A DNA stretch of 64,000 nt from DLKC01 sp002478885 (GTDB lineage: Bacteria > Bacteroidota > Bacteroidia > Chitinophagales > Chitinophagaceae), in contig JAXLUI010000002.1 of NCBI GenBank assembly GCA_046329585.1, positions 682,001-746,000 on the forward strand, read 5' to 3'. Position 1 is the stretch's first letter; each line of letters begins with the position of its first letter. The translations under genes and the position numbers were made by a program. Positions 54,244 to 63,150 of this stretch are shown here, piece after piece. The notes beneath the pieces were generated by a model that was not told the DNA's origin, did not search any database, and worked only from the letters and a program-made list of their open reading frames with translations.

Positions 54244-54690
54244 TTAATGTGTATGTATTTCTTTAGTGTTCTTCTTTGTATGCTCATTGTGCTTGCTCAT
54301 GAGCACTGCTACAAGAGTGACCATGATAAAGCCACAATTGAAAAAAATATGCTGCGTCCAGGTGAGTGATTGTATTACACCACCACACGAACATGGAAGA
54401 TCCGGCGTATATAATATCATTAATAAAAGGTAAACTGTAAATGCAATCAGCAGTATTAGTGCCGCCTTCAATCCTTTTGTTCTGTATGCCGGAATTAGCA
54501 GCAGTAACGTAATAATCAATTCCATTGCAGGTATTGCCCAGGCAAGTGTACCGCCAAACAAACCAATGAAAGGATATAGACTTAATTGCGCCTGAAAAAA
54601 ACTATAATTATCCAGTTTGCTTAACGCTGTATAAACAAATAACAGGATCAGTAAGCCTGCTATAACATCAATATACAGCCTGTATTTCAT
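54244..54690 (-). CDS. MauE/DoxX-family redox-associated membrane protein
   Basis: The 148-residue product has four membrane segments (YIDVIAGLLILLFVYTALSKL, GGTLAWAIPAMELIITLLLLIPAY, AALILLIAFTVYLLLMILY, HIFFNCGFIMVTLVAVLMS; in parts) with a CSC pair in YTPDLPCSCGGVIQSL at the periplasmic end of a helix. This is the MauE/MethylAmn-like pattern associated with disulfide formation. The tail is lysine- and histidine-rich. It is transcribed just ahead of the two-Cys peptide gene and is probably its partner. Confidence 0.85.
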   Translation of the reverse strand: MKYRLYIDVIAGLLILLFVYTALSKLDNYSFFQAQLSLYPFIGLFGGTLAWAIPAMELIITLLLLIPAYRTKGLKAALILLIAFTVYLLLMILYTPDLPCSCGGVIQSLTWTQHIFFNCGFIMVTLVAVLMSKHNEHTKKNTKEIHTH

Positions 54691-54718
54691 GCAGTATAAT
54701 TTTAGTTTTATACTTTAA

Positions 54719-54919
54719 TTTGAGCCGGGCAATAGAATAAGTATTAAGCATAGTTGCGTCGCACTCTTGTACACCATAACCTTGTGCAGCGGTGTACTTC
54801 ATTATTCCGATTATAAATTAAACTTTCGATATTCTGTGATGCCAAAAGATATATTGATGAAGTGCTTGCGACGCAAGGTACGATGCCATAAAATACCTAA
54901 GTTGGTACTACAAAAAATA
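54719..54919. repeat. Dispersed inverted-arm element, copy 13 (complete)
   Basis: Left outer end TTTGAGCCGGGCAATAG, core GTTGCGTCGCACTCTTGTAC at about 54753-54772. The right arm begins GATGAAGTGCTTGCGACGCAA and ends AAGTTGGTACTACAAAAAAT. The arms are inverted around about 90 bp. Sequence from 54920 to 55081 contains no recognised gene or repeat and may hold the promoter of the MauE gene. Confidence 0.85.
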
Positions 54920-55081
54920 CTTTATCTAAATTTACATTGAGATAAAAGCTTCTCTTTATCAGCAGTAATATTTCTCTTCTTTTGTTGCTCAAATCATTTC
55001 TTGTTAACGAGAACAAAACTCATTAAAAGGATTTGATCTGCGGTACGGCAATCGGGAGTTAAAATGTTGCTATCAGGAATA

Positions 55082-55486
55082 TCACTCACTATTCCTGTGC
55101 TTTTTTCTGTAGGTGTATGGTGTTACTTTGTAACTTCTGCGAAAAGCAGAAATGAAACTGGTTAAAAAATGATAGCCAATTTCTCTTGCTATATCTTCCA
55201 GTCTTAAATCAGTTTCTTTAAGTAATTGAATTGCCTTTTGCATGCGTAATTCATAATGCAAAGCGTGTATACTTTTATTGAATAACTGTTTGAATCCTTT
55301 CTTTAATTTGAATTCATTCATAAATGCTTTCTTTGCCAGTTCGGGTATGGTATAATGTGTCTGAAGGCTTTGTTCCAACAATAATTTAATTGCAATAAGA
55401 CGTTCCTTCTCTTCCTGTTTGAGATACAGATATTTTGGAACAGGTTTACTGTTTTTAATGATCCTATTCTTTTTTGACTTTGGCAT
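55082..55486 (-). CDS. AraC-family DNA-binding protein (HTH domain only)
   Basis: The 134-residue product is a double-HTH AraC domain with a short basic N-terminus: LLEQSLQTHYTIPELAKKAFMNEFKLKKGFKQLFNKSIHALHYELRMQKAIQLL (in parts) and LEDIAREIGYHFLTSFISAFRRSYKVTPYTYRKKH (in parts). No ligand-binding domain. It begins 6 bp after the end of the large fusion gene on the same strand and is probably co-transcribed with it, as regulator of this cluster. Confidence 0.87.
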   Translation of the reverse strand: MPKSKKNRIIKNSKPVPKYLYLKQEEKERLIAIKLLLEQSLQTHYTIPELAKKAFMNEFKLKKGFKQLFNKSIHALHYELRMQKAIQLLKETDLRLEDIAREIGYHFLTSFISAFRRSYKVTPYTYRKKHRNSE

Positions 55487-55492
55487 TAATAG

Positions 55493-57976
55493 TTAAGCAG
55501 GTATTATTTTTCTTGTAGTTTTTAACCCGGACAGCACTTCAAGATTATAGCCATTTTTATATTGCATGTAAGCATATGTTGATATAGCCTTTGCACCTAA
55601 TTTTCTTTTCTCTATTGTAGCAGCAAAACCCATGAATACTTTTTTGCTTTCAAGCTCATTGGCTCGCATAATAATACGATATAAAGCTTGCCTGTATATT
55701 TTATACTGTTTATTATAAGTGTAATCCAAACCAATTATTAATGGTATGTAATTGTTGTGAGTTTGATAGCACCATATTACAGCAACCGGATTGTCGTTCT
55801 TTCCGCTAAATGGTTCTTTTAATCTGAGTACAATTGTTTCCCATCTTGTGTTTTCTGAGATATGTGTAAACAGTTTTTCAGGAAGTGTAAAAGTGTTGAG
55901 GTCAAGGCTATGTTGTTTTACATTAAGGTATAGCTGATACCATTGTGATTTGATTTCAGAAGATGCTTGCTTTATAATTTCGATCTCGTATTTATCTTCA
56001 TGCTTTCTGATGTCTTCTCTGAAATGCTGCCTGGATCGTTTAGACAATCCATTATAGTACGCTTCTTTCGATTGCCAACCGGTTGATTCAATAACATGCG
56101 TATCTGGCATCGGCATTCTGAAGAAGCCATTATCTTTCAGTAATACATCCAACTCCTGATCAATTCCATGAAAATCTCGAATGATGATACTGTTGGCTTT
56201 ATAGTCGTCCTGAAGTTGTGCTACCTGGTCAAGTAATAATAGTATTGCTTCTTTCCAAAGGAAAGAAGTTTTGTTGATGTATAAATGTTCTCCTTCTGTG
56301 AGCAGTGACCCTGTTGATATAACCTTACTGGTAAGATAATACGGATTGTCTTTTCTAATTTCTTCTACTACTTCTGAAACTTCACGGGCAGAAAGCATAT
56401 CATCTTTCCATATTGTTGTAGTAAGATATGTTGCTACTATAATTTCACCATGTTGATCTTTGATAATTATATAATCAAACAGCCAGTTGTTTTCAGGTTC
56501 ATTGTTATTGCTGAAAACTGATTCCAGAAGGCTTAAATAGTTGTAATCAAAATTTCCTCTATCACTAAAAATGTGATCCCATTCAATCGGATCAGCCTCT
56601 GATATTGTATTATACTTTTTAAGCGTAAGCTTTTGAGGTATTGAGACATGCTGCTTTATTACAGCTATATTATTTTCTTTGGTATTATGTATGTCAAATG
56701 CTTCACATACCTGTTGCAGTTGCATATTTTCTTCTTTAAGTGCAACTGGAAACAACACTGCCATATCTTCAACCATTTGCTTAATTTGATCTTTGCTGTG
56801 TAACCTTGTAATGGTAAATCGTATGCCTGTATTTTTAAGAGGGACAGCAGGGAAAATACCAAGGTTTACATAATGGCCCGCCTGCAGCATTTTGCCTGCA
56901 AGATTATATCCCAATTTTGGTAAGCTTACAGCAATAAAAAATATTGCAGACAACTGCTTGGAAATAACAGGCAACCCGTATAATTTCAGCAGTTCATAAG
57001 TATAACTGATTTTTTCAAAAAGTTCCCCTTGCAGTATATTAATTTCCGGTGTAAGATGAATAGATGCTGCAGCAATGGCTGCTCCAAGATTGGCAGGTTG
57101 CAAAGGACCTGATGTAATTAATGGGCCACCACATGTCCTTACTTTTCTTGCCATTTCTTTAGACGGAAACACTGTAACAGCGCCGCCTGTTGCAAATGCT
57201 TTGGCAAGTGACGTTGCAATGATCATTTTCGGATGGATTGCATTATTACGTAGTACAAAACCTCGTCCATTTTCGCCATAAATACTCATGCCATGTGCAT
57301 CATCCACATAGAAATGAAAGCAGGAATAATTGTTAAGTATACGCAGTATAGCTTCTGCATTGCAGCAGTCACCATACATAGAGTAAATGCCGTCGGCGAG
57401 GTACCATATTTTTTGATACTTACTCTTTAGAGAAATTATGCGTTCTTCAAGTTTATCCATACAATTATGTGGCAACAACTCTGTATATACTCCTCTCGCC
57501 TTTAATATTGATGTTGCCATTTGCACTGAATTATGTACTTGCTGATCCAGTATTACGGCATCCCTGTCATCAATCAAAATGGGAAGATTAGCAATATGAG
57601 CCAAAGTAGTAGTTGGCGCTATAACACAATGAGCACTGAAAAGCATATCGAAGAGAGATTCCAGTTTTTGATAAAGACCAAGTGATATGTATGCCCTTGA
57701 CGCAGAGAATTGCGTTCCAAAATGATCTATAGCGGTTTTTGCAGACTCCTTTAAGCGGTTATCAAATTCAAGTCCCAGATAGCTGCAGGAACCAAAATTG
57801 ATAAGCTTACGATTATGAAGTGTTATGGTGTTGCCATCAAAGCTTTCATCATCATTGTATAAATGCAATAAGTTTTTGGCTACACCATCTGAAATAGTTT
57901 GATCTATAATGTCAATAAAAGAACTGGATGACCTCATATAAAACTGTTTTGTAAGGGAATTAATTTTACCCTTCAA
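55493..57976 (-). CDS. Fusion of an alpha-oxoamine synthase-like PLP enzyme and a GNAT acyltransferase
   Basis: The 827-residue product joins two enzymes. Residues about 30-410 are an AOS-family fold I PLP enzyme (like KBL, AONS or serine palmitoyltransferase): LINFGSCSYLGLEFD, the DDAHGMSIYG segment and the PLP lysine in ATSLAKAFATGGAVT. This family condenses an amino acid with an acyl-CoA. Residues about 440-827 are GNAT-like (FLWKEAILLLLDQVAQLQDD, LKEPFSGKNDNPVAVIWCYQ, and RALYRI-like end), related to FemAB/peptidogalycan-type acyltransferases. The likely product is an N-acylated amino ketone; this is inference. Neighbours are AraC and, beyond, the MauE gene. Confidence 0.85.
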   Translation of the reverse strand: MKGKINSLTKQFYMRSSSSFIDIIDQTISDGVAKNLLHLYNDDESFDGNTITLHNRKLINFGSCSYLGLEFDNRLKESAKTAIDHFGTQFSASRAYISLGLYQKLESLFDMLFSAHCVIAPTTTLAHIANLPILIDDRDAVILDQQVHNSVQMATSILKARGVYTELLPHNCMDKLEERIISLKSKYQKIWYLADGIYSMYGDCCNAEAILRILNNYSCFHFYVDDAHGMSIYGENGRGFVLRNNAIHPKMIIATSLAKAFATGGAVTVFPSKEMARKVRTCGGPLITSGPLQPANLGAAIAAASIHLTPEINILQGELFEKISYTYELLKLYGLPVISKQLSAIFFIAVSLPKLGYNLAGKMLQAGHYVNLGIFPAVPLKNTGIRFTITRLHSKDQIKQMVEDMAVLFPVALKEENMQLQQVCEAFDIHNTKENNIAVIKQHVSIPQKLTLKKYNTISEADPIEWDHIFSDRGNFDYNYLSLLESVFSNNNEPENNWLFDYIIIKDQHGEIIVATYLTTTIWKDDMLSAREVSEVVEEIRKDNPYYLTSKVISTGSLLTEGEHLYINKTSFLWKEAILLLLDQVAQLQDDYKANSIIIRDFHGIDQELDVLLKDNGFFRMPMPDTHVIESTGWQSKEAYYNGLSKRSRQHFREDIRKHEDKYEIEIIKQASSEIKSQWYQLYLNVKQHSLDLNTFTLPEKLFTHISENTRWETIVLRLKEPFSGKNDNPVAVIWCYQTHNNYIPLIIGLDYTYNKQYKIYRQALYRIIMRANELESKKVFMGFAATIEKRKLGAKAISTYAYMQYKNGYNLEVLSGLKTTRKIIPA

Positions 57977-58090
57977 ACTTGCTTAATTATCAACGCGTTT
58001 TTATCACTTTAAACACTGATTTTATAACTTACACATTACGGTTTATTCTTACGTATAAAAACGTAGCATGATTTTTTCGGTAAAAAAGTC

Positions 58091-58471
58091 ATGCAAACCA
58101 AACTGGATACACCGTATGTTTATTATGAAATAAAAAACAGGATACTGTATGCTACCTATAAAAAAGGAGTAAAAATTGATCTTTCCACTGCTAAAGAAAT
58201 CGTTGAAACAAGACTTCACTTTATGAATGGAAAGACTATGCCCGTTATAGTTTTTTATGAAGGCAATGCAAGTATAAATAAAGCAGCAAGAGATTTTTTT
58301 GCAACTGAAGAAGGAAATAGAGGATTAACTGCTGGTGCCATAATACTTGACTCTCCTGTTGCATCAGTTTTAGGTAACTTTTTTCTTTTAATAACCAAGC
58401 CTTCGATACCGGCTAAAACATTTGCAGATAAATCGAAAGCTTTGATGTGGTTATCAAAATTTGTTAACTAA
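58091..58471 (+). CDS. STAS/SpoIIAA-like small protein
   Basis: The 126-residue product resembles STAS-like single-domain proteins of Bacteroidota (DUF7793 type): YEIKNRILYATYKKGVKIDLSTAKEIVETRLHFMNGKTMPVIVFYEGNASINKAARDFFATEEGNRGL (in parts). No membrane segment. It is followed by a histidine kinase gene after 16 bp and probably co-transcribed. A small dyad TACGT(6)ACGTA lies at 58050-58065, just before the start, and could be an operator. Confidence 0.65.
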   Translation: MQTKLDTPYVYYEIKNRILYATYKKGVKIDLSTAKEIVETRLHFMNGKTMPVIVFYEGNASINKAARDFFATEEGNRGLTAGAIILDSPVASVLGNFFLLITKPSIPAKTFADKSKALMWLSKFVN

Positions 58472-58487
58472 TACAAACTGAAATACT

Positions 58488-59630
58488 GTGCACAGGCGTC
58501 TACAACAAATCAATAAACTACTCCAGGCATATTCGAGTGGAAAATTTGACCGACAACTGGATGCGTCTACAGGTAACGATATTATTGACGCATGTATTAT
58601 TGGTATTAATATGCTTGGGGAAGAATTACAAGCGACTACTATTTCAAGAAACTATTTTAATAATATTTTTCATGCCGTATCTGATATGATTTTTGTACTT
58701 GATAAAAAGGGAATTATCAAAGACATTAATCAGTCAGTAACCACCCAACTGCATTATCACAAATCAGAACTCATAAACAAACCGATTCATTTTTTACTTA
58801 GTGCAGATGATAAATCTCTATTTGCTTTGATTTTACAACAACTGAAAAATAATGTTGCCAATGTTGCGATGGAAACTTCATGGAAAACAGTTAATGGAAC
58901 AGAACTACCGGTAAGAATTAATGCTGAATGGCTTAAAGCATCGGGAAATAATCGTGATGGATTATTGTTGACTGTAAAAGATATTACCAGTTCGATCAAC
59001 ACAAAAAATCTTGTTATTCGGGCAATGGTGGAAACACAGGAAAAAGAAAGGAAGAGACTTGCCCGTGATCTGCACGACAGTTTTGGGCAGCAGTTATCAG
59101 CCATTAAATTTTATATAAGTGCGCTGGCTGCTACTATTAAAGATAATGGGCATAAAGAAATCCTGCTAAAATCCAACGAAGCACTTACCAATATGCATGC
59201 TGATATGCGTAGCATTTGTTTTAATCTCACTCCTAAAACCCTGGAAGAATTTGGCCTTCTAAAAGCTGTTTATGAATTGTGCAGCCAAATGGAAATTAAC
59301 GAGTCTATTCGTTTCCAGGTTAAGTGTAAAACGTCATTGCCTCAACTATCTAAAGCAATAGAAACAGATATATTTCGCGTGGTACAGGAATTCATTAATA
59401 ATAGCCTTCGTCATGGTAAGGCAAGTAAAATTCTAATATATTTCGAGTCAACAGAAAGCGCTTTGGCTGTAAAGCTTAAAGACAATGGTATTGGGTTCAA
59501 TGTTGATGATGCAGGGCACAATGGGTTAGGGTTACAAAATGTTCAATCTAGGATCAAATCTCATGGTGGTAAAATAAAGATCATTTCACAACCGGGTAAG
59601 GGAACACAGTATCATTTTTTGTTCCACTAA
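58488..59630 (+). CDS. PAS-domain sensor histidine kinase (HisKA_3)
   Basis: The 380-residue product begins at a GTG (58488). It has no membrane segment. A PAS domain at about residues 55-165 (FNNIFHAVSDMIFVLDKKGIIKDINQ) is followed by HisKA_3 with ERKRLARDLHDSFGQQLSAIKFY (the His is the phosphoacceptor) and a HATPase_c domain (VVQEFINNSLRHGKASKIL, LKDNGIGFNVDD, GLGLQNVQSRI). It is a soluble kinase paired with the next gene. Confidence 0.9.
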   Translation: MHRRLQQINKLLQAYSSGKFDRQLDASTGNDIIDACIIGINMLGEELQATTISRNYFNNIFHAVSDMIFVLDKKGIIKDINQSVTTQLHYHKSELINKPIHFLLSADDKSLFALILQQLKNNVANVAMETSWKTVNGTELPVRINAEWLKASGNNRDGLLLTVKDITSSINTKNLVIRAMVETQEKERKRLARDLHDSFGQQLSAIKFYISALAATIKDNGHKEILLKSNEALTNMHADMRSICFNLTPKTLEEFGLLKAVYELCSQMEINESIRFQVKCKTSLPQLSKAIETDIFRVVQEFINNSLRHGKASKILIYFESTESALAVKLKDNGIGFNVDDAGHNGLGLQNVQSRIKSHGGKIKIISQPGKGTQYHFLFH

Positions 59631-59650
59631 CTAAATAATATAAATGTCAT

Positions 59651-60307
59651 ATGCAACTTCAAGCTATTGATTTGCTAATCGTTGATGATCACCAAATGGT
59701 AAGAGATGGCATTAAAGTGATGCTTGATTCAGGAAATAAATTTTATAAGTTCAGAATAGACGAAGCGGAAAGTGGTGAAGAAGCTATACAAAAAGCTATT
59801 CATAAAAATTATGACGTTATAATTGTTGATTATCATTTGCCTGGAATGAATGGAGCAAAAACTACAGAAGATATTTTACTTTATAAGCATTATGCAAAAG
59901 TATTAGCTCTTTCAAATTATGATGAAGTTTCTTATGCAGAAAGCATGCTTGCCGCAGGAGCCAAAGGTTATATATTAAAAAATATAGAACCACTGCAATT
60001 ATTGACAGCCATCCGTACTATCCTTTCCGGGAAGAATTTTTATTCAAATGAAATCGCTCTGAAATTATTGGAAGCATCTCAAAAAGATGAAGTAAATATT
60101 GTCAAAAATAAGAATGCATTAACGCCAAGAGAAATTGAAGTGCTCAAACTGATTTGCCAGGAAAAAAAGAATGAGCAAATTGCACATGAGCTTTGCATAA
60201 GCAAGAGAACTGTTGACACTCACAGGCAAAACCTTTTATTAAAATTACAGGCAAAAAATACTGTTGGCTTGATAAAGGCTGCTTATAAAATGGAACTGCT
60301 TAAATAG
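59651..60307 (+). CDS. LuxR/NarL-family response regulator
   Basis: The 218-residue product has a receiver (LLIVDDHQMVRDGI, phosphoacceptor Asp in VIIVDYHLPGMNG, Lys in GYILKNIEPLQL) and a C-terminal LuxR HTH (LTPREIEVLKLICQEKKNEQIAHELCISKRTVDTHRQN, in parts). It is the partner of the PAS kinase, 20 bp upstream. The pair is similar in design to the TPR kinase pair at 18.5-21.2 kb. Confidence 0.93.
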   Translation: MQLQAIDLLIVDDHQMVRDGIKVMLDSGNKFYKFRIDEAESGEEAIQKAIHKNYDVIIVDYHLPGMNGAKTTEDILLYKHYAKVLALSNYDEVSYAESMLAAGAKGYILKNIEPLQLLTAIRTILSGKNFYSNEIALKLLEASQKDEVNIVKNKNALTPREIEVLKLICQEKKNEQIAHELCISKRTVDTHRQNLLLKLQAKNTVGLIKAAYKMELLK

Positions 60308-60319
60308 TTATTCCAGTAT

Positions 60320-60381
60320 ATTTTTATATGAACCCAGCTTTGAAATTGCTATTGAGCTTTACTTGCGTCGCACTCTTGTAC
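60320..60381 (-). repeat. Dispersed element, copy 14 (single arm)
   Basis: Outer end TTTTTATATGAACCCAGC, inner core CTTGCGTCGCACTCTTGTAC at 60362-60381. The inner 30 bp are the close reverse complement of the right arm of copy 9. Confidence 0.8.
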
Positions 60382-60461
60382 TTTAAGATCAAAATTGACC
60401 AATCTAATACCAATATCAAACATCCTGATTTTCATCTTTACATTTACACAAAATTGATTGC

Positions 60462-61514
60462 ATGAAATATTTTCATTTGCTGCTATTATCTTTTCTTTTT
60501 GCAGCATGTAACGATCAGAATAAAACGACTACATCTTCGGTAAACATTGGTGCAGGCCAGATGCCTGCACTTGCAAAGGATGCAAGTATCAATATTCATC
60601 TTGTATATGGCATCGGCGACAGTATCATGTACACATCTTCTGCCAATGGTGGCGCTACTTTTATTGCACCAGTGCTGGTTGATACATTAGCAGACCTTGT
60701 TGACTTTGCTACACGTGGACCACAAATAGCCGCAACAAAAAATGGAGTTGCTATAATCGCAGTTAATCAGCAGGGCGATATATTTTCTTACACCAAAGAT
60801 CAATCGGGTAAATGGCTAAAAGCAGGAAAAGTAAATGATACTGACACAACCAATAAGGAAGGATTTTTAGGATTAAGCAGCGATGGCAATAACAACCTGT
60901 TTGCTATATGGCCGGATCTTAGAGATAATAACCGCAATAAAATTTATGGTGCACAATCAAATGATGGCGGACAAACATGGAATACGAATAAGCTTGTATA
61001 TGCATCACCTGACAGTACTGTTTGTGAGTGTTGCAGACCTTCTGTGCTTATGTACGAAAATCATGTTTATGTTATGTTCAGGAATTTTCTTAATGGCAAC
61101 AGGGACTTATATCTTATTCAGTCCGATGATACAGGTGCAACATTTGGAACAGCGCAAAAGCTGGGTATCGGAAGCTGGCAATTGGATGGCTGTCCTATGG
61201 ATGGTGGCAGCATTTCTATGGATGCACAGAATGTACAAACAGTTTGGAGAAGAAGGGACAGCATATTTTCTGCTATACCCGGAAAGGCTGAACAATTTAT
61301 TTCAGTAGGTAAAGGCTGTACGGTAGCGGCAAAAGAAAATACAACTGTATATGCATGGGTAAAAGATGGCAAAATTTTATATAAAATAAACGATAGTGCA
61401 GCGCAGGTTATTGGCAATGGTAATTCTCCCGTTGTGCAGGTAATTGATGAAAAGAGTTTTATTTGTGCGTGGACAGATAATGGTATTATAAAATCCCGGC
61501 TGGTAAGTTTATAA
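60462..61514 (+). CDS. Sialidase-fold (BNR repeat) lipoprotein with CECC motif
   Basis: The 350-residue product has a lipoprotein signal (LLLLSFLFAACNDQN). A beta-propeller with BNR-type Asp-boxes follows (SSANGGATF, SNDGGQTWNT, SDDTGATFG). It has an unusual cysteine set: SPDSTVCECCRPSVLMY and LDGCPMDGGSIS. No sialidase arginine triad is obvious, so the fold need not mean sialidase activity. It directly precedes an HMA-AraC regulator and a CopA-type ATPase, which suggests a copper- or metal-related surface protein. Confidence 0.75.
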   Translation: MKYFHLLLLSFLFAACNDQNKTTTSSVNIGAGQMPALAKDASINIHLVYGIGDSIMYTSSANGGATFIAPVLVDTLADLVDFATRGPQIAATKNGVAIIAVNQQGDIFSYTKDQSGKWLKAGKVNDTDTTNKEGFLGLSSDGNNNLFAIWPDLRDNNRNKIYGAQSNDGGQTWNTNKLVYASPDSTVCECCRPSVLMYENHVYVMFRNFLNGNRDLYLIQSDDTGATFGTAQKLGIGSWQLDGCPMDGGSISMDAQNVQTVWRRRDSIFSAIPGKAEQFISVGKGCTVAAKENTTVYAWVKDGKILYKINDSAAQVIGNGNSPVVQVIDEKSFICAWTDNGIIKSRLVSL

Positions 61515-61519
61515 ACTAA

Positions 61520-62095
61520 ATGTATAGTATGGAGAAGCTCTATATAAAAAATATGGTTTGCAACCGTTGTGTATTGGTAGTAAAGCAGGAACTCGATAAA
61601 CTAAACCTGCATCCATTATCGGTAACAATGGGTGAAGTAGAATTGAATGAACAACTTACAGCAGAACAGTTGAAACAATTAGCTGAACGAATGAACGATC
61701 TTGGATTTGAGTTGCTGGACGATAAGAAACAAAAGCAGATTGATAAAATAAAAATCCTGCTGATCAAAAAAGTACAAACCGGTGAGATGGAAGAACACTT
61801 CAGCATCAGTGAATATTTAAGCAACGCATTGAATAAAGATTATGCTTATGTAAGCCGCTTATTTTCTGAAGTGGAAGGCATAACTATTGAGCAATATTTT
61901 ATTTTGCAAAAAATTGAAAAAGTAAAAGAATGGCTGGTATATGATGAACTAACACTTAGTGAAATTGCCTGGAAGTTAGGTTATAGCAGTGTTGCGCATT
62001 TATCTGCGCAGTTTAAAAAGGTAACAGGATTAACGCCGAGTTATTTTAAAAAATCAGGGAATAAAAAACGATTATCGTTGGATAAGTTACATTGA
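61520..62095 (+). CDS. AraC-family regulator with N-terminal HMA-like metal-sensing domain
   Basis: The 191-residue product has an N-terminal HMA-like domain (residues about 1-75) starting MEKLYIKNMVCNRCVLVVKQEL, with the metal-binding CNRC motif. An AraC double-HTH follows (ISEYLSNALNKDYAYVSRLFSEVEGITIEQYFILQKIEKVKEWL, and LTLSEIAWKLGYSSVAHLSAQFKKVTGLTPSYFKK; in parts). It presumably senses Cu(I) and controls the neighbouring CopA gene. It is 5 bp downstream of the CECC lipoprotein gene, so they are co-transcribed. ATG at 61520 or 61529. Confidence 0.88.
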   Translation: MYSMEKLYIKNMVCNRCVLVVKQELDKLNLHPLSVTMGEVELNEQLTAEQLKQLAERMNDLGFELLDDKKQKQIDKIKILLIKKVQTGEMEEHFSISEYLSNALNKDYAYVSRLFSEVEGITIEQYFILQKIEKVKEWLVYDELTLSEIAWKLGYSSVAHLSAQFKKVTGLTPSYFKKSGNKKRLSLDKLH

Positions 62096-62169
62096 TTTCA
62101 GTTTTTGATACGGATTAAAACCGTTGTGATCAGTTTTCTTTTTCATTTATTAAATTTTATGTATTAGAA

Positions 62170-62982
62170 ATGAATGCGCTTGAAAAATTTGATATTAAAA
62201 CAGGAGATTGGACTATTACTTCATCCTCTTTATGTTCTACAGCCTTTTCTTTAGTTAATAACGCAGATTTTTTATATCTTAAAGACAGAACAACAGAATT
62301 AATTATATCATACTTTAATCAATGGCGTTTCGTAGTAGATGCTTATGAAAAGCTTTATAATTTATTTTTTGCTCTCAATAATTCAAATGACCAAATAACT
62401 GAGGATAGTATTATTACGGAATTTGACAGGATGAGCTTATCCTATGAGGTAGAATTTAAAAACTACGCTTATATTTTTATTGCTGCTTTAAAGTCATTTC
62501 TTGATCTATTTACTTGTATTATTGATATTTCTCAAAATCATATTATTAGGGAAGAACACAAGTTGCCTGATTTTTTTAACTATAGTAAAAAGCATAATAA
62601 AGAAAATTTTATTGCCGAAATATTTGAACAATATGAAATATGGAGAGACTTAAACAATAGTGAAAACTGGATTGTACCGGTTAAACTTATTCGGGATAAA
62701 ATTCTTCATAGAGGCTATTTACTTAAACCTCAAATCGGGTTTCATAGAATTGACAGTCTTCTTATGCAGGCATATAAAGGAAATATGGATGGTGAAGAAA
62801 ATGACATTGTTGATATTGGAAAAATGTTTGAAAGCTTTCTATTGCAAGTTCCTATAATGGAAAATAAAATTTCTGAAATCCTGATTGCTAAGATGCCTGT
62901 CTTGAGAAATAATCAATTATATGAGGTTACGTTTAAATACGCTGACCTTGCCAATCTCTATGAATTCAATGAGATTAAATAA
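62170..62982 (+). CDS. HEPN-like protein of unknown function
   Basis: The 270-residue product is helical and strongly AT-rich at the DNA level. It carries RDKILHRGYLL near residue 178, matching the Rx4-6H motif of HEPN-domain RNases, and is preceded by long helices (YEVEFKNYAYIFIAALKSFLDLFTCIIDISQ, in parts). HEPN proteins are often toxin or defence RNases; the activity here is only inferred. No antitoxin-like small gene is adjacent. It sits between the HMA-AraC regulator and copA, which are normally neighbours, so it looks inserted. Confidence 0.55.
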   Translation: MNALEKFDIKTGDWTITSSSLCSTAFSLVNNADFLYLKDRTTELIISYFNQWRFVVDAYEKLYNLFFALNNSNDQITEDSIITEFDRMSLSYEVEFKNYAYIFIAALKSFLDLFTCIIDISQNHIIREEHKLPDFFNYSKKHNKENFIAEIFEQYEIWRDLNNSENWIVPVKLIRDKILHRGYLLKPQIGFHRIDSLLMQAYKGNMDGEENDIVDIGKMFESFLLQVPIMENKISEILIAKMPVLRNNQLYEVTFKYADLANLYEFNEIK

Positions 62983-63014
62983 ACGATAAAGTTGCTTATT
63001 GAATCCGAACCCTG

Positions 63015-63075
63015 AACGGATTGCGACGCAACAGGCGATGCTATGAAAAACCTTAGCTGGTATCAAAATTCTATA
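63015..63075 (+). repeat. Dispersed element, copy 15 (single arm)
   Basis: GAACGGATTGCGACGCAACA near 63014-63033, outer end CTTAGCTGGTATCAAAATTC. It supplies an in-frame ATG (63043) ahead of copA, which could lead to a wrong start call. Confidence 0.75.
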
Positions 63076-63150
63076 ACTCTTTTCCATAATACTGTAACAT
63101 TCCTTCTTCAACCGCATCGGAACTTTGACCAATCAATAAAAGATAGTTTT

